Positions 27,254 to 36,658 of a stretch of DNA of 64,000 nt are shown piece by piece. A program made the translations under genes and the position numbers. The notes under the pieces were generated by a model that was given only the letters and a program-made list of their open reading frames with translations, was not told the origin of the DNA and did not search any database. The DNA is from CBDCWQ01 sp965223435 (lineage in GTDB: Bacteria > Myxococcota > Kuafuiibacteriia > Kuafuiibacteriales > Kuafuiibacteriaceae): positions 310,001-374,000 of the forward strand of contig CBDCWQ010000019.1 in NCBI GenBank assembly GCA_965223435.1, in the 5' to 3' direction. The first letter of the stretch is position 1. Every line of letters starts with the position of its first letter.

Positions 27254-27661
27254 TTAAGATCGTGCCGGGATCTCCGTGTCAACGCCTTTTTTTTGGAACG
27301 CCGAATGCTCCTTCTCGCTGGGTAAGCACCTGCGGGCACGCTTGTGAACTGTGAAAGTCGCGCCCTCAAGAAGCAGCGACAGCTCTGCCGTCGATATTGA
27401 TGTTCGTGAAGGCTCCTCCGCGAAACGCAGTAGAGTGCGGAGGCGACCTTCTTCAAAACGTCGACTCACCAAGTACAGGCCCACGCTGTCTCCCACGATA
27501 GCTCGAAGCTGTGTATGGTCTTTCTTCACAAACAGTACGCAGTCGCCAAGATATGGATCTGCGCCTAGGCGATAGGATTCACCGAGAAGACCGTTCATCT
27601 GCTTACGAAAGTCCACCCGGTGCTGCGCCATGAAGACGCGACGAATCGTAACCGGAATCAT
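27254..27661 (-). CDS. tnpB: IS66-family accessory protein TnpB
   Basis: The 135-aa protein starts MIPVTIRRVFMAQHRVDFRKQMNG-like and contains ADPYLGDCVLFV and YLVSRRFEEGRL, matching the conserved IS66 Orf2 pattern (V.MRK..DGL...P..G..FVF...W.KRLE.G). It is required for IS66 transposition, with unclear biochemistry. It starts 1 nt after the tnpA stop. Confidence 0.85.
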   Translation of the reverse strand: MIPVTIRRVFMAQHRVDFRKQMNGLLGESYRLGADPYLGDCVLFVKKDHTQLRAIVGDSVGLYLVSRRFEEGRLRTLLRFAEEPSRTSISTAELSLLLEGATFTVHKRARRCLPSEKEHSAFQKKGVDTEIPARS

Positions 27662-27662
27662 A

Positions 27663-28082
27663 CTACGCGAACCGTTCGTCGATCCGTCGAAGCGTAACCG
27701 ACCAGCCGTAGAGTCGAAGCTCTAACAGATCGGTCCTTCCTTTCTCGACCGGAATTTCGTCGCTGCGGTCCAAGGAGAATATACGCGCATCGTTCTGAAC
27801 GCCCTTCGAATCAAGCGCCCCTTCTTCATCTTGCTTTTCCCACACATCGAGCTGCTGCGATGACACACTACAAACACGCCGGACCTTTGTCCGGCCTGCA
27901 CCCTGTCGAATCGCTTGCACGACCGATCTTCGAAGTTCGTCTGGAATTCGCGTCCGGGGACGATGCGTGTTCCGAAACACCGCGAACTGTTCTCGCAGCG
28001 CTTGCAAATAGTCTTCAACATCTGGACGACCCTTGGACCGGCGAGCTGGCCCCTCCGAATAACGTGATGATTCTTTTCTCAT
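27663..28082 (-). CDS. tnpA: IS66-family accessory protein TnpA
   Basis: The 139-aa product has a helix-turn-helix-like central region (RIPDELRRSVVQAIRQGAG, then VSSQQLDVWEKQ) typical of IS66 Orf1, which probably binds the element ends. GGAGG lies about 10 nt before the ATG. Its 5' end overlaps the last codons of the interrupted DDE transposase by 68 nt because the insertion junction lies just upstream. Confidence 0.75.
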   Translation of the reverse strand: MRKESSRYSEGPARRSKGRPDVEDYLQALREQFAVFRNTHRPRTRIPDELRRSVVQAIRQGAGRTKVRRVCSVSSQQLDVWEKQDEEGALDSKGVQNDARIFSLDRSDEIPVEKGRTDLLELRLYGWSVTLRRIDERFA

Positions 28083-29388
28083 TGCTCTCTGCCTCCTTGC
28101 CGGCGGTCACGCCGTGCGAGGCAAATATGGCGCCGGTCATCAGGCTTGTCGTGGGCCCGTCTATGCACTGCTTACTTTTGACCGGGTCGATGGCTTCGAG
28201 TGCAAAGGTGCGGTCTTGGTGCTCAACCCAAGGCTGGATGGGGTCATCGACCATGGCGTAGGCGACGTGGACGACTTTTCCCGCGAGGAAATGCTGGTCC
28301 ACTTGGAATTCCTTGCCCTCGATGGATAGGGTGCTGTCCCGACGTACGCGTCTTCTGACGCGTACAGTGAGCGCTTCCCGCAACCTTTCCTCCGAGAGGG
28401 CGCGCGTCTTTGCGGCCCGAAAGACGCTGGCCGGTGTGCGGCCAAAGAGACCCGCGTGCGGCCGTTGGTGATAGTGCTCATCCACAAAGGCAAAGAGCCT
28501 CACATTGATGTCATGAAGCGAGGCGATGGGCCCAAGAAAGTCCGTACAGCCCTCGCGTAGGGAGCGGAAGAAGCGTTCGATTTTTCCGCGGGACTCCGGC
28601 GAGCGAGGCGGGGGATGGAAAAGAGAAACCTCTAGCCTTCGACACGCCACCTCGAGGGTCTCCCCCCGGTAGGTGCTCCCGTTGTCGAGATAGAGTGCGT
28701 CCGGAGCGCCGTGTCGGCGGAGGGCCCGCACCAGCAACCCCAGCATGTCGACCTCCCGCTCCTGGTGGTGCGCTTCGATCGCGACGATGTACCGAGAGCA
28801 ATCGTCGATCAGCGCATGCACCCGGACCGGAAGACGCTGGCCCCCGACCTCGATCGGAGCGAGGTGACAAACGTCCCCCTGCCAGAGCCCATTCGGGTGC
28901 TCCGCCTGCCACCGCAGACGATGGCTCTTCGGGACCGGCTTCTTTTTCGAGAGGCGAGGCAGGTTGTGCTCGCAAAAGAGACGCCGTACCGTGGTAGACG
29001 TCACCTGCCCTCGCTCGAGGACGCCGATTTCCTCGAGGGTCTTCACGATCAATGGGGCCGAGGCCGAACGGTGGGTCCGCCGGATATCTAGGAGCAAGGT
29101 CTTGAGCTCATCGCTGAGGTCACGACCTCGACCCCGGTCCTGACGCGGGGCGGGCATAAGTGCACAGAATCCGTCCCGCTTGTAGGCATACACCCAGCGC
29201 TCCAAGGTGCTTACACCGTATCGTCGCGTGGCCTTGGCCCCCGGTGGTCGAAACCGCTTCTGACTGAGTGCGCGGAGCTCCGCGCGAAGCTCCCCCCGAG
29301 TCAAATCACGGTGAACGAGCGGGCCGATCAGACCCGCCCGGAAGTGGGCCACCGCCTCCCGGTGGTCTTTGGGTAAAAGGTCATCCAT
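28015..29388 (-). CDS. DDE (rve-type) transposase, C-terminally altered by insertion
   Basis: The 457-aa protein has N-terminal helix-turn-helix domains (RYGVSTLERWVYAYKRDG; TSTTVRRLFCEHNLPRL), an integrase core with Asp in LWQGDVCHL, Asp in LYLDNGSTY and Glu in ESRGKIERFFRSL, and a Mu-type beta-barrel C-terminal part. The last roughly 20 codons run into the IS66-type element, and the original tail appears to survive at 24724-24888. AAGGA precedes the ATG. It works with the TniB-like ATPase. The changed C-terminus may reduce activity. Confidence 0.88.
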   Translation of the reverse strand: MDDLLPKDHREAVAHFRAGLIGPLVHRDLTRGELRAELRALSQKRFRPPGAKATRRYGVSTLERWVYAYKRDGFCALMPAPRQDRGRGRDLSDELKTLLLDIRRTHRSASAPLIVKTLEEIGVLERGQVTSTTVRRLFCEHNLPRLSKKKPVPKSHRLRWQAEHPNGLWQGDVCHLAPIEVGGQRLPVRVHALIDDCSRYIVAIEAHHQEREVDMLGLLVRALRRHGAPDALYLDNGSTYRGETLEVACRRLEVSLFHPPPRSPESRGKIERFFRSLREGCTDFLGPIASLHDINVRLFAFVDEHYHQRPHAGLFGRTPASVFRAAKTRALSEERLREALTVRVRRRVRRDSTLSIEGKEFQVDQHFLAGKVVHVAYAMVDDPIQPWVEHQDRTFALEAIDPVKSKQCIDGPTTSLMTGAIFASHGVTAGKEAESNEKRIITLFGGASSPVQGSSRC

Positions 29389-29498
29389 TGCGTTTCATCC
29401 TTTCTGCAGCGCAGTCACTGCACGGACGGTCATGCCTTGAATGGCTGGGGGGCGGGAGTGGACCTCGTAGGTGGGCTTGTCGTCCTCCTTGCTCAGGC

Positions 29499-30122
29499 TC
29501 AGATGGCCATCATCGCGCCGTCGACAACCGTCTCTTCCAGGGGGCCTCGGATCCGTCTCGAGAGCGCACCGAGTTTTTGGGCAAAGCCCGCGGCGGCGGC
29601 ACGGACGGAGGGGGTGTCTTCCGAGAAGGCCAAGGTCATCTTAGAGAAAAGCTTTGCCTGGCGAATCGAGCGGACCCAGCGGTCCAGAACGCGCCATCTT
29701 CGGTGATCAAACCCCTGCCTTGCGATGGGGCTTAGACGGGAGAAAATTTCTTCCGCCGGGACGCCCTGGACGCCGAACAGCACCAGGGCGAGCGCGATCG
29801 TAGCGATGGAATAGAGCCGACCGGGTGCGACCTCCTGCGGCACGACCGTGCACACCGCGCCACAGTCCCGGCACAGAAACCGACGCACAAAGAGAAGACG
29901 AAGGACGGGCGGCTCATCGGCGCAAAGCACACCTCGGAGCTCTCGGCACCGAATGCCATGCCCGACGAGCCGGAGATTTTCCCCCAGCGGCGCCCCGGGC
30001 CTTTGGCATCCCGGACAATGCGAGGGACGGACCTCCTCGACCCTCGGCGGACCTTCGATCCAATACTTGATATTCAGACAGACTCGGACGATTCTCGACG
30101 TGCTTCGTTTCGGCAAAACCAC
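29499..30122 (-). CDS. Zinc-ribbon DUF6431-like protein of the transposon
   Basis: The 207-aa protein has an N-terminal Cys pair CPGC and a later CRDCG pair, forming a zinc-ribbon, then a hydrophobic-helical middle (YSIATIALALVLFGVQGVPAEEIFSRLSP) and WRVLDRWVRSIRQ. From memory this is the DUF6431 pattern that often precedes a DDE transposase plus AAA+ ATPase in such elements, probably in DNA recognition. A GTG at 30122 is the only reasonable start seen. Confidence 0.75.
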   Translation of the reverse strand: MVLPKRSTSRIVRVCLNIKYWIEGPPRVEEVRPSHCPGCQRPGAPLGENLRLVGHGIRCRELRGVLCADEPPVLRLLFVRRFLCRDCGAVCTVVPQEVAPGRLYSIATIALALVLFGVQGVPAEEIFSRLSPIARQGFDHRRWRVLDRWVRSIRQAKLFSKMTLAFSEDTPSVRAAAAGFAQKLGALSRRIRGPLEETVVDGAMMAI

Positions 30123-30331
30123 CGGAGCACAGACGAGGAGCCGGACGGCGAAATCTCGGCTCCTCGTCGCCCTTTTCTCTCAGGCGGCTCCCCTCCTCGG
30201 CGGTGTGGACTACCTCAGATAGCTGGATCTGCAAGAAAACCCATCTCTGATGGGCCCGGAGGGCCTGACCCTCAAACTACTGGATCGAAATGGGCCGCAG
30301 GGCCCTCATCAAGCCTGCTCGCTAACACCTC

Positions 30332-31364
30332 TCAATGCCCTGCCCCATTCGGCAACACCAACAGGCGGACCCATCGTTGAGGCGTGATTGGACCGAGGCC
30401 AATGCGCACTTCAGTGCCCGCCTCGATTTCGGGCAGGAGGTAAACCCCCCGGAACTTGGGGCAGGCCGCCTGCCCCGTAATCGCCTCGACCCGGGTGGCA
30501 GAAAGATACCGTGAACAGACTGGTGCCGAGGTGTCGACTTGAAAGGGTACGTTGGGGGTACCGAGGTAGATGACGTACGCATCGGTGGTCGGCGCAGTGA
30601 AAGCAACGACACCCTCGTTCTCGCCCGCAAAATCTTTTAACCGCACGCCATAGGCTTGACCGACCTCGATGCGTGGCGACGCACCGTCTGCGAACGTGCC
30701 TGGATTGACGGGCATTGCCCCACCCATACCGCACACATCGGCCAGGGTGCTTTGTAGCCCCGCGTTGGTGCACGCTGGCAAGTCGGCCAACACCTGGCCG
30801 GCGTCGAGGAAACACCCCCCGGTGCGATGATTGCCAAGACAGGTGCAATCACGATTGAGACGAATCGCAAGGGCTTCGGCTTCACACGCGGGAAGACTGG
30901 CATTTCCAACAATTTCTAAGCCGCCCCCAACGGAGGTGAGGTTCTCGAGACCCACAAGACTGGAGAGAATGGCATTTCGCACAATTTTCTAAGCAACCTC
31001 CGACAAACGTAACATGGCCAAGAGCACTCAGGCTCGTAAGGGCGCGGTTGCTGAAGATGCCCAAGTCCCCCCCGACGAAGGTGAGACTCTCGAGACCAAA
31101 GAGATGGGTGAGCGCATTGTCGCCACTGATGCCGAAGTCGCCTGCGACAGAGCTGAGGTTCTCGAGCCCCTGCAAGCTCGTAAGCCCAGCGTTGCCCTCG
31201 ATGAACAAGTTCCCGCCAACGGAGGTCAGACGCTCGAACCCCATGAGGTTGGCGAGATGAGTCTGGTCGCGAATAGTCAAGTTCCCGCGGATGGAGGCGA
31301 TACTTTGTTTGAATGAAATGGGTGGCCGGGACACCGTGTGACCGTTCGGTTTGAGCGTATTCAA
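30332..31364 (-). pseudogene. Receptor L-domain/LRR-like secreted protein, frameshifted
   Basis: The first frame (31364 to about 30982) gives five leucine-rich L-domain repeats of the type L..L.GLE.LTSVGG.L.I..N. The series then continues seamlessly in a second frame (LSSLVGLENLTSVGGGLEIV), with a Cys-rich cap (LPACEAEALAIRLN, CTCLGN) and a C-terminal beta domain (about 30332-30800). A one-base change near 30985-30995 explains the shift. No signal peptide is present and the 5' end begins with a TTG, so the start is also missing. It was probably a surface recognition protein. Confidence 0.7.
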
Positions 31365-32063
31365 GGGCCTTGTTAACCGAATCGGTAGTACCGATGTCGT
31401 GCGTCAACATCACGACCCGCTATGCTCCACCCCCTTGGTTTGCCCTAGCGGCTTAAAAAAGTTGCAAAAACGTGATGTATCTCGGCTTTGCGAGACAGCG
31501 GAGCTCCAGGCCCAGCCGCAGGTGCGCTGGGTTCAGGTGTCTTGTCCTTCGTTTTACATCCTCAGGTCGAGCGGCACCATGTGCCGCTGTTCGGACCCGT
31601 GCATGGATCCGTTGTCTGCAAGCAGTGCGATTACCGTGGAGCCTATCAGTTTGCACTCGCCTTCGCGAACGACGAAACCGCAGACCCTATTTCTTCTTGC
31701 TTCGCACCTCGCCGTTGCCGGTCAAACAGTTGATATTTCCGATAGCCTTGGACGCTCGATTCGCCTTGCCCTTCTCTCGACGCTCAGAATTTTCGTTCGC
31801 CGTCTGGTTTTGGACGACCCTTCTGCACAAGCATGAGCAGTGGAGGGGGTTCGATGGCAAAGACGAACACGGATACCTGGGACGAGTTGTGGATCGGGTT
31901 GACGACTTCGATGGGGATCGGCCGGCCATGCTGTACCTTTTTTCCGCGGAGTGAAGGCATGACCAGCAGCGAAAGATTGCGCCAGGACCAAGGGACTGAC
32001 CATGATTCGCGGGTGTGAGCCAAGACGGTGTCGACCCCCTTGGCTCACGCGGACATTCGCCCG
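31365..32063. other. Degraded region without a supported gene
   Basis: About 700 bp. One minus-strand stretch near 31784-32006 looks coding (MVSPLVLAQSFAAGHAFTPR, then after a shift in an A-run RPIPIEVVNP and SVFVFAIEPPP) but is short, frameshifted and without family match. Confidence 0.4.
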
Positions 32064-32546
32064 CTAAAGCGGCTTCACATGGAAATCGACATCGAATTCC
32101 GCATTTTCACTTGCAGTCTGGGGAGTATCGATGAAAAGGTAGTAGGTTCCAACATCGAGCCTTTGCCTGATAAACGGCTGGTGAGTTTCTCCGTGCAAAA
32201 AGGAGTCTCCGCAGGTCACTTCTTTGCATTGTGTATCACGAATAGAGATAGGGTACCCAATCGGTCCTATGGCTTCTACTTCGATGGGCCTCGTAACCTC
32301 AAATTTGTAGACGAGCTCCGGCCCAGAACCTCCGCACTCGTGGCTATAAGCGAACGAGGCGGCTCCATGGTCGTCGGGACCCTTCAATGTCTGTGATACT
32401 GTCTCAATGGGCGTGGCCGCACGACATACTTCCGGACCGCCAATCAAGACATCTGCGAATCGAAGATCGAGGGTGTACGAACCTGGGTTGCTGGAACTGG
32501 AACCTACGCTAAGCACGTACCGCCCCGCAGGCAACACTTCTTGCAC
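32064..32546 (-). pseudogene. Beta-helix/beta-sandwich giant, C-terminal fragment
   Basis: This frame gives two pre-peptidase-C-terminal-like beta-sandwich segments (EVLPAGRYVLSVGSSSSN, YTLDLRFADVLIGG, then VGTYYLFIDTPQ and DFHVKPL at the stop). It is homologous to the repeated modules of the upstream fragment and is separated from it by about 170 bp in which the same module can be followed only by changing frame twice (CNLGSGPRHFYVFETD; GVYMSAGIDDYEGDISL). Confidence 0.65.
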
Positions 32547-32717
32547 AACGAGGTTTATCCGCAGAATGACTCTCTTCGCATCCGAAAGGGTTGATGACGT
32601 CGTCGCATGCGTTCGATATGAGAGAGATATCGCCCTCGTAGTCGTCTATTCCTGCGCTCATGTAGACCCCTTTTGTCGGTCTCGAAAACATAAAAATGTC
32701 TCGGACCGGACCCTAGA

Positions 32718-34409
32718 TTACACCCGGCTTCGAATGTTCCCGTAAGCAACTGCGATGTTGGTCTGATCGTGAGCCGCATCGTCGCAAGAATCTCCTGGTT
32801 TTGCCTCGGGAAGGCCAAACTCGACCCCGACGCGGTACTCTATACCCTTCATAGAAGACTCGACAGAAAACAGGTATACGCCGGGCTCAAGCCGTGCTTT
32901 CACCGATGACCCTTGAGCGATTTCACCCGGGTGTGAGCAAAGAGAGCGATTGGCTACCTTGTCACACATATCCTGCCCAAGGTGAACCGTCACATCGGAA
33001 TCTATCGCCTTTGCAGAAAACTGAATGGTCTTCTCGGTCTCAAATCGATACACCTGCTGATGTCCAGGCACAACGCAAGGGCTGAGCTCAGGTCGCGCTG
33101 ATGAAAAGTATCCATGTACAACTTGGTCGTAAATGCCGAGATCAATCGGTGAATCACAGCGCCCCACTGGAACCGGCTCGAAATACAAATCTAGGATATA
33201 GTCTTCTATCGCAACGTTGGGAATGTAGGAATCAAGAAACAGAAAATACTCTCCTGGCTCGAGCCATTCATTGATCTCGGAGGTGCTTTCGAGGTGACGG
33301 AAGGTCCTCGGATCACACGCGACCTCTATCCCCGATTCGCAGCTATCCTTTCGGAGATGCAGTTGGCCGGAGGTTTCGAAAAGTATCGCCTCGAATCGAG
33401 TCGGCACCGTGACCTTAAAGCGGTAGACAATTTCAAGCCCATCACTGTCTTCATCAGATTCACAGCTTGCCCGGTGTTCCGGTTCGTCGTCGAACGTGCC
33501 CTGGGTATCAATTCCTCGCACGATAGTTTGCGTTACGGGTCTAATCTCTCTGGCGACGCTACAACGCCTGGAAAAGCCTCTTGCATCCACGAGCCCCTCA
33601 AAGGTCTCGCGCGGTGCGGGAAAGCGGTCATTGAAGGCGGCCAACAGTTCGCCAACAGAACTATCGTATTCCTTCACGTCATCACTGATGTCCAATACTT
33701 CGTTGGCATTCGGTGCTCGATCGAGCGCTCTCCCCCAAAATATTGCAGCGATCGCTAGAGGAGTAAGCTCGCTGTGTTTGCTTTTGAACTCGGGAAGTGC
33801 AGCCAGAGAATCGCCGAGCTTCTCGATTTGTTGATAGACCGCGAACTCAAAATCGAGCTCGTCGTCAAACGCCCCCCTTTTGGCAGTAAACTCGGTTTCC
33901 ATATGGCCGGTCAATTCTTCGAGCGTAGGTGTTCGATCGAGTAGAATACAGTACGTCTGAACAACATCGACCATTTGGCTTGGACTCCACCCTGGCTGTG
34001 AAGGCGCTACGAGGGTCGGAGAGCCACCGCATATGACACCATCAACCCACTTTGAGGCAACGTCCGGATCGAGTTTTGGTTTCGGTTTCGGTTTCGGTTT
34101 TGGATCTGGTTCTGGCTCTGGTTCTGGCTCTGGCATGACATCGGGAACGATGTATCCGTAATTTGGGAAGGCGGTCGATAGCTCTGTATAGCGTGGCCCT
34201 CTTGCCACAACAGTGGCGTTGACATTAACCCTATTCTTCCACGTTTCAGGTGGTTGCTTGTTTCTTATGAGATAGGGTTCTACAAAGTTGCCAAGAGCAA
34301 GGTTCGAAACAAACAAGAAAGACGTATCGCTGTCGAGCGAGGCTCCGAACGAGGCCGGTTCTCCCCTGTTTCCCGCTGTAGAAGATGTTGCGAGCGAACA
34401 CCGACTCAT
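32718..34409 (-). CDS. Beta-helix/beta-sandwich giant, middle fragment
   Basis: The first 30 or so codons do not match the family, but from GEPASFGASLDSDTSFLFVS on this frame completes the third beta-helix module of the upstream fragment (SNLALGNFVEPY). A Pro-Glu/Pro-Lys linker follows (PEPEPEPEPDPKPKPKPK), then an alpha-helical region (about 120-260) and at least two PPC-like modules, each ending LEPGEYFLFLDS or LEPGVYLFSVES. The frame ends in GNIRSRV while the module continues in another frame. Probably part of one former secreted protein rather than a free gene. Confidence 0.6.
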   Translation of the reverse strand: MSRCSLATSSTAGNRGEPASFGASLDSDTSFLFVSNLALGNFVEPYLIRNKQPPETWKNRVNVNATVVARGPRYTELSTAFPNYGYIVPDVMPEPEPEPEPDPKPKPKPKPKLDPDVASKWVDGVICGGSPTLVAPSQPGWSPSQMVDVVQTYCILLDRTPTLEELTGHMETEFTAKRGAFDDELDFEFAVYQQIEKLGDSLAALPEFKSKHSELTPLAIAAIFWGRALDRAPNANEVLDISDDVKEYDSSVGELLAAFNDRFPAPRETFEGLVDARGFSRRCSVAREIRPVTQTIVRGIDTQGTFDDEPEHRASCESDEDSDGLEIVYRFKVTVPTRFEAILFETSGQLHLRKDSCESGIEVACDPRTFRHLESTSEINEWLEPGEYFLFLDSYIPNVAIEDYILDLYFEPVPVGRCDSPIDLGIYDQVVHGYFSSARPELSPCVVPGHQQVYRFETEKTIQFSAKAIDSDVTVHLGQDMCDKVANRSLCSHPGEIAQGSSVKARLEPGVYLFSVESSMKGIEYRVGVEFGLPEAKPGDSCDDAAHDQTNIAVAYGNIRSRV

Positions 34410-36658
34410 CGCTCAGGCGTGCATCTGGCGAACTCAACAGCTTGCCAGAGATGCCTGAGCCGATAAACGTGTTTTGGTCTACCCTGCCGTTGGGAATTGT
34501 CGAGCTGGAGTGCGTGCCTGTGCTGATCGACCCATAGGTTCTGCGCGATCGATACTCGGCTCCCGTAAACAAGTTGTGCGCCGACTCCATTCTCCATGAA
34601 TCGGCAGTTCCGGATTTGTAGTCCTTCGACTGGTGCCGCCTTTGTTCCTCTCGCCACGATCGCTGCCCTGGACGCGTTCTTGAAAGTAAGATCTTGTATC
34701 GTTGAGTTGCTGCCCTTGGCTCGAACTTCAATCGCATGCCTGCGGCCCCCAGCGTCGATGCTGGTGTGAAACATCCCTGATTGACTGAACAAGTGAATCT
34801 CCTTTAGGACGATAATGGCTGAGTCAATCTCGTGCTTGCCCCTCTTGAGTAGAACCGACTGCCCTGCCTCCGCTTGCGCGATGGCGTCTTTTAGAGTCTG
34901 GCCTTCGGGTGGGTTCGGGTCGACGACGATGGGCTTGGTGTATCCGTAGCCTAAGGTCCCTTTGCTCACGTGATCGTAGCGGGGGGCCCTTGAACGAGTG
35001 TAGGCACTCCTGGCTGTGTTTTTGTTCCATTTTCCGGCCTCATCGAGATCAATGTTGGGTCCGAAGGGCCGCGGGAACCCGCCGGTCACAAGGTTTTCGT
35101 AGATTTGCTTGGCGGGGTTCGGCGCAGTAAGTGTGAGACCCGAAGCTAGACGAAAATCGACTATTATGGGATCTTGCGTTAGAGAGATCAGGTTATTGTG
35201 AATGACTGCTCCCTTGAGCAGGCTACCAGAGATGCCAGAGCCCTTCACTATCGTGTTGTATCGAACCCTCCCCGTGAACGAATCGAGCTTGATGGCGCGG
35301 GCAATGTTCTCAAAAAGGTTCCGTTCAATCGTCGCCTCCGCATGATGCAGGCTGATAGCGGAGTTGGCCGCGCCTCGAAAACGACAGTCCCGAATATGCA
35401 AACGGCGAACAGGTGCCTTTTCTGTTCCCCCTACTGTGATGAGAGGCTCTCGTATGATTTTGTCCCTGAATCGGTTGAAAGTAATGCCATCAAATGTCGT
35501 CTTGCTACCTCCCGGAAGAACGACGAAGTGGTGTCCAACTATGGTCTTAAACATCCCCGATTCGCCAACGAAGTGGAGCTCTTTGTCTATGGAAGTTCGC
35601 CCGCTCAGCTGATAGTCTCCCGCTTTGAGAACGATCGTGTCTCCGCTATTTGCGTTCTCAATGACTTTTGAGAGTGAAGGTCCGGAGGGTTTGGCCAGGT
35701 TGAAAATGGTGGGCCTTAAGTGCCCGTAACCCAATGCTTCTCGGGTGTGGGGCGAGAACCTTGGCGCTTGAAGACTTAACACGTGGACGCGGCTTTCGTT
35801 CTTGAACCATTTGCCACCGATTGGGACACGCGCCTTTTGACCGAATGGCAGAGTGAAGTTCCCGAAGGCAAGGTTCTTAAATACTTCCGCGACCGGATTG
35901 GGTGAAACAATGGCCAGGGCGTACGAAGAAGGGCGCGCCTTAGCCCAGCCCACCAAAAGGTTGTGATGCACTTTTGTTCCCTTTAAAGCCGTTCCGATAA
36001 TGCCGGTCGTCCGAATAGTCGTATTGAACTCAATTCGACCTAGAAAGGCATTTAGCCGCATTGCCTCGCGGGATTGCTCCACCCACAGATTGTGGTCTAC
36101 CTGGGCTCGGGCGTGGGTGAGCACAATACCGGTTTCGTTGCCAACAAAACGGTTGTCCTGAATTTTTAGTCCTTTCACCGGAGCTTTTTCCGTTCCAGAA
36201 ACCCTGACCCCAGCTTTGGCGCCACGAACTGTGACACCACGAATGGTCGTTCCGCTACCCGGTGCGCGAATCAAAAAAGCGTTTCGGAGGCCCTTGGCTT
36301 CAATGATCGTCTCGAACATGCCCGCTTCGCCGACCAAGTGGATCGGCTTTGTAATGTTGATGGCCGAGGGAATTTTGTATATTCCCGGCTGAATATGGAT
36401 CTTCGCTCCGGGCTTGGCTTCGCTGATTCGTTCGCTCAACGAAACGCCCTTCGCATGGTTGGACAATTCTGAGGTGTCCGTTCTGGTTGAGGCTGTTGGA
36501 CCACAAGCAGCAGTCATGGTCGCACCCGCGAGCAGGAGCCCCAAAGGTTTCTTCTTTGAAATGGCTCTACTCGTCTTTGCCTGACCCACTCTTCGTCTGC
36601 CTTGCTTCCGATCGGCTACCCCGATGCTGTCCGAAAACTTCGTACTGGCTATGTTCAT
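34406..36658 (-). CDS. Right-handed beta-helix lipoprotein (N-terminal fragment of a broken giant)
   Basis: The ATG at 36658 opens a lipoprotein-like leader with an unusually long n-region and lipobox TMTAAC (Cys52). Three repeated modules of about 220 residues follow, each with a pectate-lyase-like beta-helix: ...I..A..G..I.L..G.Y.I....I.K.I.LVGE.GMF.T.I and later I..N.F.....GI.L. Modules 1 and 2 are complete. Module 3 shifts frame near 34480 (LDNSQ then GRVDQNTFIGSGISG) and again near 34350. Together with the two downstream fragments this was a protein of about 1500 aa, probably a surface or carbohydrate-binding protein. Confidence 0.75.
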   Translation of the reverse strand: MNIASTKFSDSIGVADRKQGRRRVGQAKTSRAISKKKPLGLLLAGATMTAACGPTASTRTDTSELSNHAKGVSLSERISEAKPGAKIHIQPGIYKIPSAINITKPIHLVGEAGMFETIIEAKGLRNAFLIRAPGSGTTIRGVTVRGAKAGVRVSGTEKAPVKGLKIQDNRFVGNETGIVLTHARAQVDHNLWVEQSREAMRLNAFLGRIEFNTTIRTTGIIGTALKGTKVHHNLLVGWAKARPSSYALAIVSPNPVAEVFKNLAFGNFTLPFGQKARVPIGGKWFKNESRVHVLSLQAPRFSPHTREALGYGHLRPTIFNLAKPSGPSLSKVIENANSGDTIVLKAGDYQLSGRTSIDKELHFVGESGMFKTIVGHHFVVLPGGSKTTFDGITFNRFRDKIIREPLITVGGTEKAPVRRLHIRDCRFRGAANSAISLHHAEATIERNLFENIARAIKLDSFTGRVRYNTIVKGSGISGSLLKGAVIHNNLISLTQDPIIVDFRLASGLTLTAPNPAKQIYENLVTGGFPRPFGPNIDLDEAGKWNKNTARSAYTRSRAPRYDHVSKGTLGYGYTKPIVVDPNPPEGQTLKDAIAQAEAGQSVLLKRGKHEIDSAIIVLKEIHLFSQSGMFHTSIDAGGRRHAIEVRAKGSNSTIQDLTFKNASRAAIVARGTKAAPVEGLQIRNCRFMENGVGAQLVYGSRVSIAQNLWVDQHRHALQLDNSQRQGRPKHVYRLRHLWQAVEFARCTPER

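Larger units (their letters stand above)
24892..28090 (-). mobile_element. IS66-type element with three genes (ends approximate)
   Basis: It contains tnpA, tnpB and tnpC in the standard IS66 order on the minus strand, inserted between the DDE transposase and its ATPase. The exact ends and the expected 8-bp duplication were not identified. About 260 bp downstream of tnpC (24892-25152) hold no supported gene. Confidence 0.7.
23721..30122 (-). mobile_element. Four-gene DDE transposon, interrupted by an IS66-type element (coding extent)
   Basis: On the minus strand the order is zinc-ribbon DUF6431-like protein, DDE (rve) transposase, [IS66-type insertion], displaced transposase tail, TniB/ExeA-like ATPase, small ORF. 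The ATPase start overlaps the displaced tail's stop (ATGA), showing that transposase and ATPase genes were contiguous before the insertion. Transposase plus AAA+ partner resembles Tn7/Mu/IS21-like systems. Terminal repeats were not resolved, so only the coding extent is given. Confidence 0.75.

Noticed and set aside
31014..31316. Plus-strand 100-codon frame
   Set aside because: Antisense to the L-domain repeats; its apparent periodicity comes from them.
31784..32023. Minus-strand 79-codon frame with coding-like third positions
   Set aside because: It seems to need a frameshift in an A-run to gain a leader and has no family; noted under the gene-free interval instead of as a gene.
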